This document shows, piece by piece, positions 1 to 8,136 of a stretch of DNA of 64,000 bases. The DNA comes from Paenibacillus sp. FSL H8-0537 (GTDB taxonomy: Bacteria > Bacillota > Bacilli > Paenibacillales > Paenibacillaceae). Within the stretch, counting starts at the first letter, position 1; every line of letters starts with the position of its first letter. A model generated the notes under the pieces. The model was not told the origin of the DNA. It worked only from the letters and a program-made list of their open reading frames with translations, and searched no databases. The stretch lies in assembly GCF_038051995.1 (NCBI RefSeq), contig NZ_CP150290.1:1041501-1105500 (forward strand), read 5' to 3'. A program made the translations under genes and the position numbers.

Positions 1-1
1 G

Positions 2-1099
2 GAAGCCTTGTTGCGTTACCGCGCTTTAAAAGGGCTGGATGATCAGGAAGCACTGCGCGGCAAAGTGTATAAGGTCTCTTTTTCGCTAGATACCGTAAAG
101 GAATGCAAAGAGCTGCTTACTGCGATGCTGCGGACGGGACTTGCCCGTCTGCCCCAGTCGTATATGGCACAGCTGGAAACGCTCGCTGTCACAGCACGCA
201 GTGGCCAGCTGCCGGACGTGGAGCGCGGCTTGCGCGGCATTCAGGGGGAGCTTGCGCTGTTTTTCAACCGGCATGTGCGATTTTCCATGCAAGAGCTGCT
301 GGATCGCGTCACCAAGCTGTACCTTGCTTTGGAGCTGCTTGAACGGGAGACGCTTCCTGCTGCTCAGAAGGAGCAGCTTATCGGGGCTTTTCGCAGCAAA
401 TATTATGCGCTGCCCAAGCTGCGCCTGTATGGTCTCGGCGCCGATCCGTGGGAGACGCGTTCAGGCTATCGGGGCATCACCTATTATATGTACGGGCTCG
501 ATGATCAGCAGGTATACACCTATAGTGACGCACGCGCGGTGTATTATGAAGGCAGTGATTTTTCATTTGCGAAGCATTATGCCGGCTACTCGCCTTGGCT
601 TGCGAGCTTGACGATGCGCCAGTTTGCGGGAGAAGAGCTGGTGTTCGAGCACATTAAAGTGAACGAGGAGCGCAGAATATCCTCAGGCGAGGGAGCGAGC
701 CTTACGCTTGTTGCAAGGCAATCCATTAACGAAATTAATGTGGGGCAGCTCACCTCAGATTTGCCAGCTTTACGGCAGGCTGGAGTGGGGCAGCCGACAT
801 TATTTTCAGACGTAAAGGAACAGCTTGTCTTAATTAAGCTGGCGCGAATCACAGGGAATCGGTTCGATAAAAGCTCGCAGAGCCTCTTTCTCGAAGTAGA
901 GGATGAAGCAGGCGAGCAGTTGGAGCTGGTTCTTCCTTATCAAGCGGATTGGGAAAAAACCGTCAAACGTTTGGAAGCTGGTTACGGAGCTGCATCGCTG
1001 GAACAGTTTTATGCATTTGTGCGCATAGAGGGCGGTCAGACTTATCCGATCAGTTTCTTGCATAACACGAAGTTGATCAGCTTAAAGCTGGATATGTAG
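2..1099 (+). CDS. C-terminal part of a large protein, possibly SWIM zinc-finger family (5'-truncated)
   Basis: The reading frame is open to the left edge of the window, so the start lies outside it and at least 365 codons are visible. I do not recognise catalytic motifs. A stretch with 'GLGADPWETRSGYRG' followed by a 'YSDAR' element and a later 'NEERRISSG' resembles, from memory, the C-terminal region of SWIM zinc-finger family proteins; the CxC...CxH SWIM motif itself would be upstream and is not visible. The protein is soluble, with no signal peptide or membrane segment in the visible part. A small gene follows after 34 bases and probably shares its transcript. The family call is an inference; the coding status is clear from the long open frame and codon use like that of neighbouring genes. 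Confidence 0.6.
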   Translation, partial: EALLRYRALKGLDDQEALRGKVYKVSFSLDTVKECKELLTAMLRTGLARLPQSYMAQLETLAVTARSGQLPDVERGLRGIQGELALFFNRHVRFSMQELLDRVTKLYLALELLERETLPAAQKEQLIGAFRSKYYALPKLRLYGLGADPWETRSGYRGITYYMYGLDDQQVYTYSDARAVYYEGSDFSFAKHYAGYSPWLASLTMRQFAGEELVFEHIKVNEERRISSGEGASLTLVARQSINEINVGQLTSDLPALRQAGVGQPTLFSDVKEQLVLIKLARITGNRFDKSSQSLFLEVEDEAGEQLELVLPYQADWEKTVKRLEAGYGAASLEQFYAFVRIEGGQTYPISFLHNTKLISLKLDM

Positions 1100-1133
1100 G
1101 GCAAATAAGCAATTGGAAAAAGGAGCGGCGGGA

Positions 1134-1412
1134 ATGGCTTTAGAGCAGGTTTACGATGGATTGCAGCGGCTGCGCAGCTGGTTTGAGGAGCTGCTGCTTC
1201 GTGGGACCGCGCAGCTTGCCTTGAAGGATATCGAATGGCTGGAGCGGGAGGCGGAGGAAGCTGCCCGCTTGCAAATGGACTTTCTGTCTACGCTGCTCAA
1301 GCAAGTAGCCAGTGAAGGGCGCAAAATGGTGCTGGGAGGCGGGGAGGAGCAGCAATTGCTTCTTCATAGCTCCCGTCTTTATCAGTATGTTCAGCTTGCT
1401 GAGCAGAAGTAA
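1134..1412 (+). CDS. Small acidic hypothetical protein (92 aa)
   Basis: The start was placed at the ATG at 1134 because AAAAAGGAG at 1116-1124 lies nine bases upstream; a TTG at 1113 in the same frame has no such site. The product is helical and rich in Leu, Glu and Gln, with no membrane segment, signal peptide or cysteine. I do not recognise a family. It directly follows the SWIM-like gene, so the two are probably co-transcribed and end at the hairpin at 1477-1527. A role as a partner of the upstream protein is only a guess from position. Confidence 0.6.
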   Translation: MALEQVYDGLQRLRSWFEELLLRGTAQLALKDIEWLEREAEEAARLQMDFLSTLLKQVASEGRKMVLGGGEEQQLLLHSSRLYQYVQLAEQK

Positions 1413-1476
1413 CAAGCCTCCTTGCGTTAGGAAGGCTATCAGCTTGCTAGCTGGAGCCTCTTCCAGCATGCCAAAA

Positions 1477-1527
1477 GAAGGAACCGGACACTGCGGCGCT
1501 GCGCAGGTCGGTTCCTTCTCTTTTTTT
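1477..1527 (+). terminator. Intrinsic terminator of the first operon
   Basis: GAAGGAACCG (1477-1486) pairs perfectly with CGGTTCCTTC (1509-1518) and is followed by TC and seven T. It closes the two-gene unit upstream. Confidence 0.85.
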
Positions 1528-1548
1528 GGAATATGGATGTAATATAGC

Positions 1549-2025
1549 TTATTCTGCAAGCGGAATGAGGATGGTAAATTTTGGGTTAGGAGCATAAGGA
1601 TCACGGCCCATCGGATAAAATTCCAAATGCGTCAAGCCATCCGAAAGCGGCCTATGTCCGTTTTGTTTGATCCAGTTATACACGTATTTGTAGGAAGCTT
1701 CTATGTTTTCGTTCGCGTGATGATCGTATGTGGCATACGTCAGATGAGGAATAGAGAGACTGTACATGCCTTCGGGCACACAGCCTACTGCCTCTGCCTG
1801 AACGGCCGCATAATGAGTAAAGCCTGTATTTGTCGTGTGAAAAGAAAGCCCGAGCAGCTTATTGCGCTCCCGCACATGGTTGATTTCCGTTACACGCTGC
1901 TGCAATTGCTTCTGAATGTCTTTGATTCTGCCTGCTGCTGCTTCGGCAAAGGTACCTTCCCATTGTAGTCCTACGACGTGAAAAGCTTCGCGCTCTGTAA
2001 GAACTACCTCCTTCAAAACGTTCAT
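1549..2025 (-). CDS. GyrI-like / AraC effector-binding domain protein (158 aa)
   Basis: The whole protein looks like a stand-alone GyrI-like small-molecule-binding domain of the SbmC/Rob/BmrR-C-terminal type. It has the family pattern of an N-terminal strand ('FHVVGLQWEGTF'), a central 'GMYSLSIPHLTYATYDH' strand, then 'YNWIKQNGHRPL' and a terminal 'FTILIPL' strand. No DNA-binding domain is attached. Members bind hydrophobic or cationic compounds and are found as lone domains in many Firmicutes. The ATG at 2025 is preceded on the minus strand by AGGAGGG. It is transcribed alone, convergent with the gene before it. A second lone GyrI-like protein lies at 58688. The ligand cannot be inferred. 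Confidence 0.8.
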   Translation of the reverse strand: MNVLKEVVLTEREAFHVVGLQWEGTFAEAAAGRIKDIQKQLQQRVTEINHVRERNKLLGLSFHTTNTGFTHYAAVQAEAVGCVPEGMYSLSIPHLTYATYDHHANENIEASYKYVYNWIKQNGHRPLSDGLTHLEFYPMGRDPYAPNPKFTILIPLAE

Positions 2026-2060
2026 TCTAATCCCTCCTGTGCTGGACTATTTGCCATTCG

Positions 2061-2160
2061 AGCGTAAACGTCTGTCGCCATCCTATGGCGGCAAAGGTTC
2101 CGTTTCGCGTAGAAATACAGAGAAGGTATGAACAAATCATATCTTTCCTATATTTCTAGC
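2061..2160 (+). repeat. Dispersed repeat family 1, copy A
   Basis: Begins AGCGTAAACG and contains CGCCAT/ATGGCG as a hairpin, then CCGTTTCGCG, which can pair with the start of the element. It ends in the variant tail ATATCTTTCCTATATTT, shared with the copy at 17532. Other copies: 2440-2554 (minus), 15320-15420 and 19483-19582. No gene lies in 2026-2576. Besides the two repeat copies it holds GTGAAACGCTTACAC (2171-2185), which resembles a CcpA site one base short, and a six-pair GGCAGC/GCTGCC hairpin. Confidence 0.75.
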
Positions 2161-2439
2161 AAAAATGGTACGTGAAACGCTTACACTTTCCTAAACCGCT
2201 GCACGTCTACTGCCGTCTTGTTATCCTGTTCAGCCGTTTAGAGACTATTCTATTATTTCTCTATAAGCGAGGGATTTCCTTTTGCATTTATGGGAAAATT
2301 CAAGAGGTTTAGTGTCATCTAAATGGCAGCTGAAAAAGCTAGAATCGCTGCCGCGCAAGGGATAGGAAGCGAAAAATTCAATCTTTCCCCTTTGAAACAG
2401 GTCTAAATGGAGAGAAGCATGGCGAGAATAAATGCTAGA

Positions 2440-2554
2440 GAAGACTTTATTTTTAAAAATAAAAGCATTTATAAGTTACACGCTTATAATGGCTTATATT
2501 TCACCCGCGAAACGGTAGCTTAGCCGCCAGAGGACGGCTTCAGCCGTTTACGCT
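2440..2554 (-). repeat. Dispersed repeat family 1, copy B (inverted)
   Basis: Read on the minus strand from 2554 it begins AGCGTAAACGGCT and continues through GGCGGCTAAGCTACCG, TTTCGCG, GTGAAATATAAG and ACTTATAAATGCTT, closely following the copies at 15320 and 19483. It is inverted relative to copy A and lies just upstream of the MoxR gene, inside its probable leader. Confidence 0.75.
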
Positions 2555-2576
2555 TGAGAGGAAGGCAGGTTGTCTA

Positions 2577-3605
2577 ATGATGATTCATTCAAAATATCAA
2601 TCTACCGCTCGGCAAGAGGAGACGGATGTATGTCAGGAGCTGCCGCAGGTGCTTATTCATCGCATGCTTCAGCGTGTGGAAGGCGTTCTGCTAGGCAAGA
2701 GAAAATTGGTCAGGCAAATGTTCACCGCGCTGCTGGCGGGTGGGCATGTGCTGCTCGAGGATAAGCCGGGAGTCGGCAAAACCGTGCTTGCAGAAGCCTG
2801 TGCCCGTGTGATCGGCGGGGAGTTCAAGCGCATTCAATTCACATCGGACATGCTGCCGTCGGATGTGCTCGGCGGAGCGGTATGGGATGCGGCTCGAGGC
2901 GAGCTGAAGTATGTAACAGGCCCGATCATGGGCAATGTCGTGCTGGCGGATGAAATCAACCGTGCTTCTCCCCGTACCCAGTCTGCATTGCTTGAAGCGA
3001 TGGAGGAGCGGCGGATTACGGTGGATGGAGAGACAAGGCCGCTACCGTCGCCGTTTATGCTGATTGCTACGCAAAATCCGCTGCGTTTTGAAGGGACGAG
3101 CAGGCTGCCGGAGGCACAGCTGGACCGTTTTATGATGCGGCTGTCTATTGGGTATCCCGAGCCGCAGTTTGAGAAGCAATTGCTGGAGCAATATGCTGAT
3201 GGGCAGCGGCAGGAGCCTCATAAAATCAGGCCCGTGCTTATGCCGGAGGAATGGCTGCGGATGCAGCGGGAAGTGCGCTTGGCCCATGTGCATCCTGGCC
3301 TGATTGAATATATGGTGCAAGTGGCAGACGCTTCGCGGAAAATGCCTGAGCTGTCGCTTGCGATGAGCCCGCGTGCCGGCAGGGACTGGCTGAGAGCGGC
3401 GCAGGCCTCAGCTTATTTGGAAGGCAGAGGTTATGTGCTTCCAGATGATTTGCTGGCGACAGGCGAAGCGGTGCTGACGCATCGGCTGGAGGTTTATCCA
3501 GGAGCACCGGGGCGGATGACAGCAGCGAAGCTTGCACGGCAACTGCTGCACACTACACCGCTTCCAGCTGCCGTGCTGCCGCAGGCTGCTGGAGGGCGGC
3601 GCTAA
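2577..3605 (+). CDS. MoxR-family AAA+ ATPase (342 aa)
   Basis: A chaperone-like AAA+ ATPase. Walker A GVGKT is at residues 65-69, Walker B VVLADEIN at 121-128, the sensor-1 'ATQNP' at 164-168, and a C-terminal lid follows. MoxR proteins are thought to help mature or assemble partner proteins encoded beside them. Here the partners would be the DUF58 protein and the membrane transglutaminase, a very common trio in bacteria. The ATG at 2577 is followed by another at 2580; a GAGGAAGG stretch about 12 bases upstream is the only ribosome-site candidate. The stop overlaps the next start by one base (TAATG), which implies translational coupling. Confidence 0.93.
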   Translation: MMIHSKYQSTARQEETDVCQELPQVLIHRMLQRVEGVLLGKRKLVRQMFTALLAGGHVLLEDKPGVGKTVLAEACARVIGGEFKRIQFTSDMLPSDVLGGAVWDAARGELKYVTGPIMGNVVLADEINRASPRTQSALLEAMEERRITVDGETRPLPSPFMLIATQNPLRFEGTSRLPEAQLDRFMMRLSIGYPEPQFEKQLLEQYADGQRQEPHKIRPVLMPEEWLRMQREVRLAHVHPGLIEYMVQVADASRKMPELSLAMSPRAGRDWLRAAQASAYLEGRGYVLPDDLLATGEAVLTHRLEVYPGAPGRMTAAKLARQLLHTTPLPAAVLPQAAGGRR

Positions 3606-5218
3606 TGGCGGTTTCCAGTGCGGATCACGAGGCAGTGCAGATCGGGCAAGGAGATGCTGGGGAAGGGCAAGCGAAAGCGGCGAGTTATGAGCAAGCGGCA
3701 GAAGAGGAGAATGAGCTCGGATCGCAGAGGCTGGGCCGGACGCGGTGGGGAGTATGGGTGGTCCTGCTAGCGGGATGGTGTGCGGCCCTTGCGGCTGTTT
3801 TTCAGCGGGGATTGGCAGTGGAGTGGTTTATGCTCGCCGTGCTTGGCTGCCTCATGCTGCTTAGCGCCGGATTGCCTTGGCTTGCTGTACAGGGCCTAAA
3901 GGTGAGCCGCCAGCTTGACGAAGACAAGATTCGCGATGGGGGAGAGGCAGGGGTGCAGCTCATGCTGGACCGAGCTTATCCTATTCCCTTCGTTTGGCTG
4001 GCGCTTGAAGATACGATGGTCAATAGGAGTACGGCAAAGCAGGAACGAGTCTCCTACCGCTATGCGGCTCAGCTTCATTTTGAAACGGGACTGGCGCTTA
4101 GTTATAGGGCGCAGCTTATTCGGCGCGGGGAGCACAGCTTTGAGGCGGTTACCGTTACGGTGAGCGATTATTTAGGATTAACGGCTGTGAGCCGAACGTT
4201 TGCTTGCCGCAGCGGGCTGCTTGCGGTTCCTGCGCTGCCAGAGGCTGTAGCGGCTCCGGGTGCGGCGGCGCTTCGGGGCAGCCGTTTGGCGGCTGTTATT
4301 AGGCTGGACCCGGGCAAAATGGATGCTCAGGAGGCGGGCTCAGGGCGTGAGCCGTCTGAACATCAGCATGCGGGCAAACAGGCAGGAATTGGCCCAGAGA
4401 TGCGGCCATACCGGGAAGGGGATTCGCTGCGCCATGTCAATTGGAGGGTAGCTGCGCGTGGACGCGGGCTGCATACGAAGGAGCATGGCACAGCGCTTCA
4501 TCGCCCATCGGTGCTCATGGCGATCGACAACACGGAAAGCGCTTATGACAGCGACGAAAGGTTTTTTGATGCCTGCGCCGGTTGGGCTGCCGGTGTGCTG
4601 GAGCAGGATCATAGGGCGGGAAACCGGGTGCAGCTCATTGCTGGTCAGGCGGTCATAGACGATGGCGCAGCGGGAGCAGGGGCGGGCATGAAAGTGGCAT
4701 CGATACAGCCATCAGCATCGGCACAGCCAGATAGCGGTGCTGGAATGCTTTCGGGAGCGGAAGTGGATAAGCAGCAGGAGAGGGAGGCCGGAAGCTCAGC
4801 GAACGCGGAGCTAAATGCATGGCTGGAAACGGATGCACATGGGAACAGCAGCACAACTGAAAGTATGCAAGCGGTGCTGGAGCAGCTTGCACGGCTGAAG
4901 CTGGTGCAAAATGGCCGGTTTGTTGCAAGGGTAAGCGGCGAGCTGGACCAAATGCCTAGAGGCGGCATATTGCGCTGCTTCACCGCCGATTGGCGCAATA
5001 GCGCAAGCTGGGGGCAGCTGGCCTCCCGAGCAGCGGAGCAGGGCTGCCAAGTGCTGCTGTATATGCTGATCAAGCAAAGCACGCCTACCTTTGCAATGCG
5101 TGAGCAGCAGAAATGGCTGGAGAGCTTCGGTGTCCGCACCTATTGGCTGACATATCCGGAGCGGATGAACGAACAGCCGCAGTTAACGAAGGGAAGGATT
5201 CGTTATGGCGATATTTAA
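3605..5218 (+). CDS. DUF58 family membrane-anchored protein (537 aa)
   Basis: The N-terminal 48 residues are polar, then two hydrophobic segments (about 49-67 and 73-96) anchor the protein. The DUF58 signature lies at 265-284 ('RPYREGDSLRHVNW' followed by R-V-A-A), and a von Willebrand A-like fold follows ('VLMAIDNTES'). Residues about 355-415 form a low-complexity linker rich in Ala, Gly, Ser and Gln interrupting that region, unlike the compact family members I know. It overlaps the MoxR gene by 1 base and the transglutaminase by 14 bases, so the three are one operon. The family co-occurs with MoxR and transglutaminase genes; the biochemical role is unknown. Confidence 0.9.
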   Translation: MAVSSADHEAVQIGQGDAGEGQAKAASYEQAAEEENELGSQRLGRTRWGVWVVLLAGWCAALAAVFQRGLAVEWFMLAVLGCLMLLSAGLPWLAVQGLKVSRQLDEDKIRDGGEAGVQLMLDRAYPIPFVWLALEDTMVNRSTAKQERVSYRYAAQLHFETGLALSYRAQLIRRGEHSFEAVTVTVSDYLGLTAVSRTFACRSGLLAVPALPEAVAAPGAAALRGSRLAAVIRLDPGKMDAQEAGSGREPSEHQHAGKQAGIGPEMRPYREGDSLRHVNWRVAARGRGLHTKEHGTALHRPSVLMAIDNTESAYDSDERFFDACAGWAAGVLEQDHRAGNRVQLIAGQAVIDDGAAGAGAGMKVASIQPSASAQPDSGAGMLSGAEVDKQQEREAGSSANAELNAWLETDAHGNSSTTESMQAVLEQLARLKLVQNGRFVARVSGELDQMPRGGILRCFTADWRNSASWGQLASRAAEQGCQVLLYMLIKQSTPTFAMREQQKWLESFGVRTYWLTYPERMNEQPQLTKGRIRYGDI

Positions 5219-7808
5219 TGCGCAGGGGGAGCCGGCATTCGGCTACCGCATTTGGACGAGCTTGCTGCTGTTTGGCCTGCTTGCCGAGTGGATGCTTCCA
5301 TGGTCGGAGGCTGGCAGCCGTTATTATATTGATGTGGCTCAGCCTCTAATTCTATTTGTAGGCTGTATTGCTATAGCGGGCTTGCTGCGCGCGCCCTGGT
5401 ATATCATGCTTGTCGTTTATGCGGTCATTGGCATTACAAGCATGATGCGTCTGTATAAAGGCCCGGATGTGGGTCCGCTGGAGTGGGCATCCGGTTTTGC
5501 CAGCCGCTTTGCTGAGGAAGTGGGTGGACTTTTCGGGATGGGAGCAGCATGGGGCATGTCAACAGAGCTGCAGGCGCTGCTGCTGTTTACCGGCTTTGCG
5601 CTGCTCGTGCCCGCGCTGCAGGCTTTAATTTGGCTGCGCCAGCTAGGGCTGGCTTTGGCGGGCATAACGGCAGGGTATTTGATTTTGCTGCATGCATGGC
5701 TTGGCATGGATGTGCTGAATGCGCTGCTGCGCGTGACGGTGGAGGGCATGCTGCTTGGAGCGATAGTCATGTTCGCACGGATGAGAAGGCTGCAGGGGGA
5801 AGAGAGCCGCGAGGAAGCGCAGACAGCAACTTATCGCTGGTCGACTTCCGCTTTCGTTGTTGTGGGGCTGTGTCTGGGCGCCGGACTTCTGCTTTCCGGA
5901 GGGAAATCCGCTGCAAATAGCCCCGCAGCTTGGACGGAGCCGCTAACCGCAAGGCTGGAGCAGTATGTGCTTGGTCTGGAGCACGGCAATCCGAAGGCTG
6001 CGCTGGCTTCGGCAGATGCAAGCGGCAGCTACGCTTCCACGGGCTATGGATTTGATGACAGCACATTAGGCGCTCCGTTAAAGCAGGATGAACGAATTGT
6101 TTTTACGGGGCTGTCTCCTGTGCGGACATATTGGCGCGGGGAGACGAAAGCCTTTTATACCGGTAAAGGGTGGCAGGAAACGGAGCAGCGTTTGACGCTG
6201 CTGCCTATTCAAAATGGTGGAGAGCGGATTGTGTCCGTTAATGGCGAGGGAAGTGTGAAGGAAGAAAGTGAGGCGGTAGAGGCCATTGCAGAGGCAGCGA
6301 TAGAGGTAGAGGCAGATACAGCGCTAAAGACAGAGACAGAGACAGATGCAGATATAAAGATAGGTACAGTGAAAGGTGCAGAGGCTGGAGAAGGCAGGGA
6401 TATAAAAAGCCAAGGTACAGGCGCGGAGACAGCCGTCAGCCCAGAGCGAGTCGTCGTTCAAACGGTGCTTCTTAAACAGGCGGAGCGAGGCCTTCCGCTT
6501 TTTATGGGCGGGACATCCGGTACTTTGCTGGATATAACCTCCTCGGAGCCAAAAAGCAAGCTGAACACTTATTTAAAAAATGAAGCGTCGGGTACGCTGT
6601 ACGCCCCTTCGGATAAGGTGCTTATAGATAGGTACACCGTTCAGACGCTGCTTCCCGTGATGGATGAAGCTGCCTTGCGCAGTGGCGGTATGCAAGCGGG
6701 AGAGAAGGAAGCACTGGCCGAGTATTTACAGCTGCCGGAATCGCTGCCGAGCCGTGTTGCTGCACTGGCAGCCGAGGTAGCGGGGGGCGGATTAACGAGC
6801 CGCTATGATCAGGTGAAGGCGGTTGAAACTTATTTGCGAAGCAGCTATACCTATTCGGCTGAAAATAGTACGCTCCCTAAAGGCGGAGCAGATTTCGTGG
6901 ACGATTTTTTGTTTAAGCAGCATGAAGGGTATTGCGTGCATTTTTCCAGTGCGATGGTCATTATGCTTCGTACACAAGGCATACCAGCTAGATGGGTGAA
7001 GGGCTTTGCGCCCGGCACCGTTTCTTCGGAGCAGCCGGATACACGAAAGGATACCGCCCATGCAGGAGTAAAGCTGACTGCCTATGAGGTGAAAAGCAAG
7101 GATGCCCATGCTTGGGTGGAAGTGTACTTCCCAGGCGCAGGCTGGGTGCCTTTTGATCCGACGCCGGGGTATGGCGGCGAGGGAACAGCCGGCAGTGCGG
7201 CGGCAGGCGGCGAAGGGGCCGCCGGAGCTTTTGCCAGCGCTGCTGCGCGCCCGATAGGGCAGCGCGCGCAAGCGCTGGCTGTGGCGGCGGCTGAGCAGGC
7301 CGCCACGGCTCTCGCGCAAGGGGCGGATGCCCTTGCGCGTGCGGCGCTTGGCGCCGCCGAGGCAGCGGCGGGGGCGACGCCCGCCGCTAAAGGCGCCGCA
7401 GGCGCGGCTGCGCTGGCGCTGGCAGCCGTGCTCTGCGCTGCGGCGCAGCATAGGCGGCTGCGCCTGCGGCTGGCGCTGCGCCGCTACAGCGCCGCCTCCC
7501 GCGGCGGGACGCCGGACCGCGGCAGCGCCGGCGTCCAAAAGCAGTTTGCCGCAGTATCGGCGGCAATCTGGCCACAGCTGGACCGCTGCGTAGCCAAAAG
7601 GCAGCCGCAGCAAACAGCAAGGCAATACGCAGCAGCGCAGGCCGCTCTGCTGCCCACCTCCCAGGCCGAAGCCTTGCAGCGCTTCGTCACCTGGGATGAC
7701 GCCGCCCGCTATGGGCAGCGGCGTGCCTGGCAAGCGCCGCTGCCGGAGGAGCTGTCGGCAGCGGCCGCCCTATTATGTGCCCGCAGGCATTCCGCGCGGC
7801 GCACATAA
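5205..7808 (+). CDS. Membrane transglutaminase-like protein, TgpA/DUF3488-DUF4129 type (867 aa)
   Basis: The N-terminal third holds about six to seven membrane segments (roughly residues 10-240). An extracytoplasmic part follows, then a transglutaminase core with the Cys-His-Asp triad: Cys577 in 'EGYCVHFSSAM', His635 in 'AHAWVEVYFPG' and Asp651 in 'FDPTPGY'. After the core come an Ala-rich tract, a membrane segment ('AAALALAAVLCAA') and a DUF4129-like cytoplasmic tail. The Glu/Ala/Thr-rich stretch coded at about 6240-6410 and the Ala-rich GC-heavy stretch at about 7190-7450 are low-complexity insertions. It ends the MoxR/DUF58 operon, with a terminator 50 bases downstream. The substrate is unknown; a role in cell-envelope protein processing is inferred from the family. 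Confidence 0.9.
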   Translation: MAIFNAQGEPAFGYRIWTSLLLFGLLAEWMLPWSEAGSRYYIDVAQPLILFVGCIAIAGLLRAPWYIMLVVYAVIGITSMMRLYKGPDVGPLEWASGFASRFAEEVGGLFGMGAAWGMSTELQALLLFTGFALLVPALQALIWLRQLGLALAGITAGYLILLHAWLGMDVLNALLRVTVEGMLLGAIVMFARMRRLQGEESREEAQTATYRWSTSAFVVVGLCLGAGLLLSGGKSAANSPAAWTEPLTARLEQYVLGLEHGNPKAALASADASGSYASTGYGFDDSTLGAPLKQDERIVFTGLSPVRTYWRGETKAFYTGKGWQETEQRLTLLPIQNGGERIVSVNGEGSVKEESEAVEAIAEAAIEVEADTALKTETETDADIKIGTVKGAEAGEGRDIKSQGTGAETAVSPERVVVQTVLLKQAERGLPLFMGGTSGTLLDITSSEPKSKLNTYLKNEASGTLYAPSDKVLIDRYTVQTLLPVMDEAALRSGGMQAGEKEALAEYLQLPESLPSRVAALAAEVAGGGLTSRYDQVKAVETYLRSSYTYSAENSTLPKGGADFVDDFLFKQHEGYCVHFSSAMVIMLRTQGIPARWVKGFAPGTVSSEQPDTRKDTAHAGVKLTAYEVKSKDAHAWVEVYFPGAGWVPFDPTPGYGGEGTAGSAAAGGEGAAGAFASAAARPIGQRAQALAVAAAEQAATALAQGADALARAALGAAEAAAGATPAAKGAAGAAALALAAVLCAAAQHRRLRLRLALRRYSAASRGGTPDRGSAGVQKQFAAVSAAIWPQLDRCVAKRQPQQTARQYAAAQAALLPTSQAEALQRFVTWDDAARYGQRRAWQAPLPEELSAAAALLCARRHSARRT

Positions 7809-7857
7809 CCAATCGGAGCAAGCCAGCTCCATCAGCTTGCTCCGCATCTCCAAAGAA

Positions 7858-7896
7858 GCAGGCAGTCCATCAAAAATGCGACTGCTTGCTTTTTTT
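7858..7896 (+). terminator. Terminator of the MoxR-DUF58-transglutaminase operon
   Basis: GCAGGCAGTC (7858-7867) pairs with GACTGCTTGC (7880-7889, one G-T pair), then a run of seven T. The rest of the 7809-8136 gap holds a seven-pair hairpin CCTTCC/GGAAGG near 7980-7998, of unknown meaning, and the guaA promoter. Confidence 0.8.
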
Positions 7897-8078
7897 CATC
7901 CCATCCATTCCAAAAGCTGGACGATGTGCTCCAGGCACTCGTTAAATCTTAAAGCAGCGCAGCAGCTTTGTTGGGGGGCCTTCCGTCATGGAAGGTCCTA
8001 TTTACCGCCTTTATACTACCTTTTTTATCCATATGAGGCGCTTCTCCTTTAAAAAAGAAGGATTATCGTCGCTCAGCC

Positions 8079-8108
8079 TTGACTCGCTCAAAGCGCCTTA
8101 TATATAAT
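8079..8108 (+). promoter_or_regulatory. Probable sigma-A promoter of guaA
   Basis: TTGACT (8079-8084), 18-base spacer, TATAAT (8103-8108). The guaA start is 28 bases further, leaving a leader too short for a purine riboswitch. Confidence 0.75.
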
Positions 8109-8136
8109 TACTACATTAATTGAGGGAGGCTCGGTA

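Noticed and set aside
2171..2185. CcpA-like site GTGAAACGCTTACAC
   Set aside because: One base short of the usual 14-base pattern and far from any carbohydrate gene; probably chance.
6792..7733. 313-codon minus-strand open frame opposite the transglutaminase gene
   Set aside because: It is produced by GC-rich Ala codons of the real gene, has no ribosome site and encodes Arg/Cys/Pro-rich sequence without a family.
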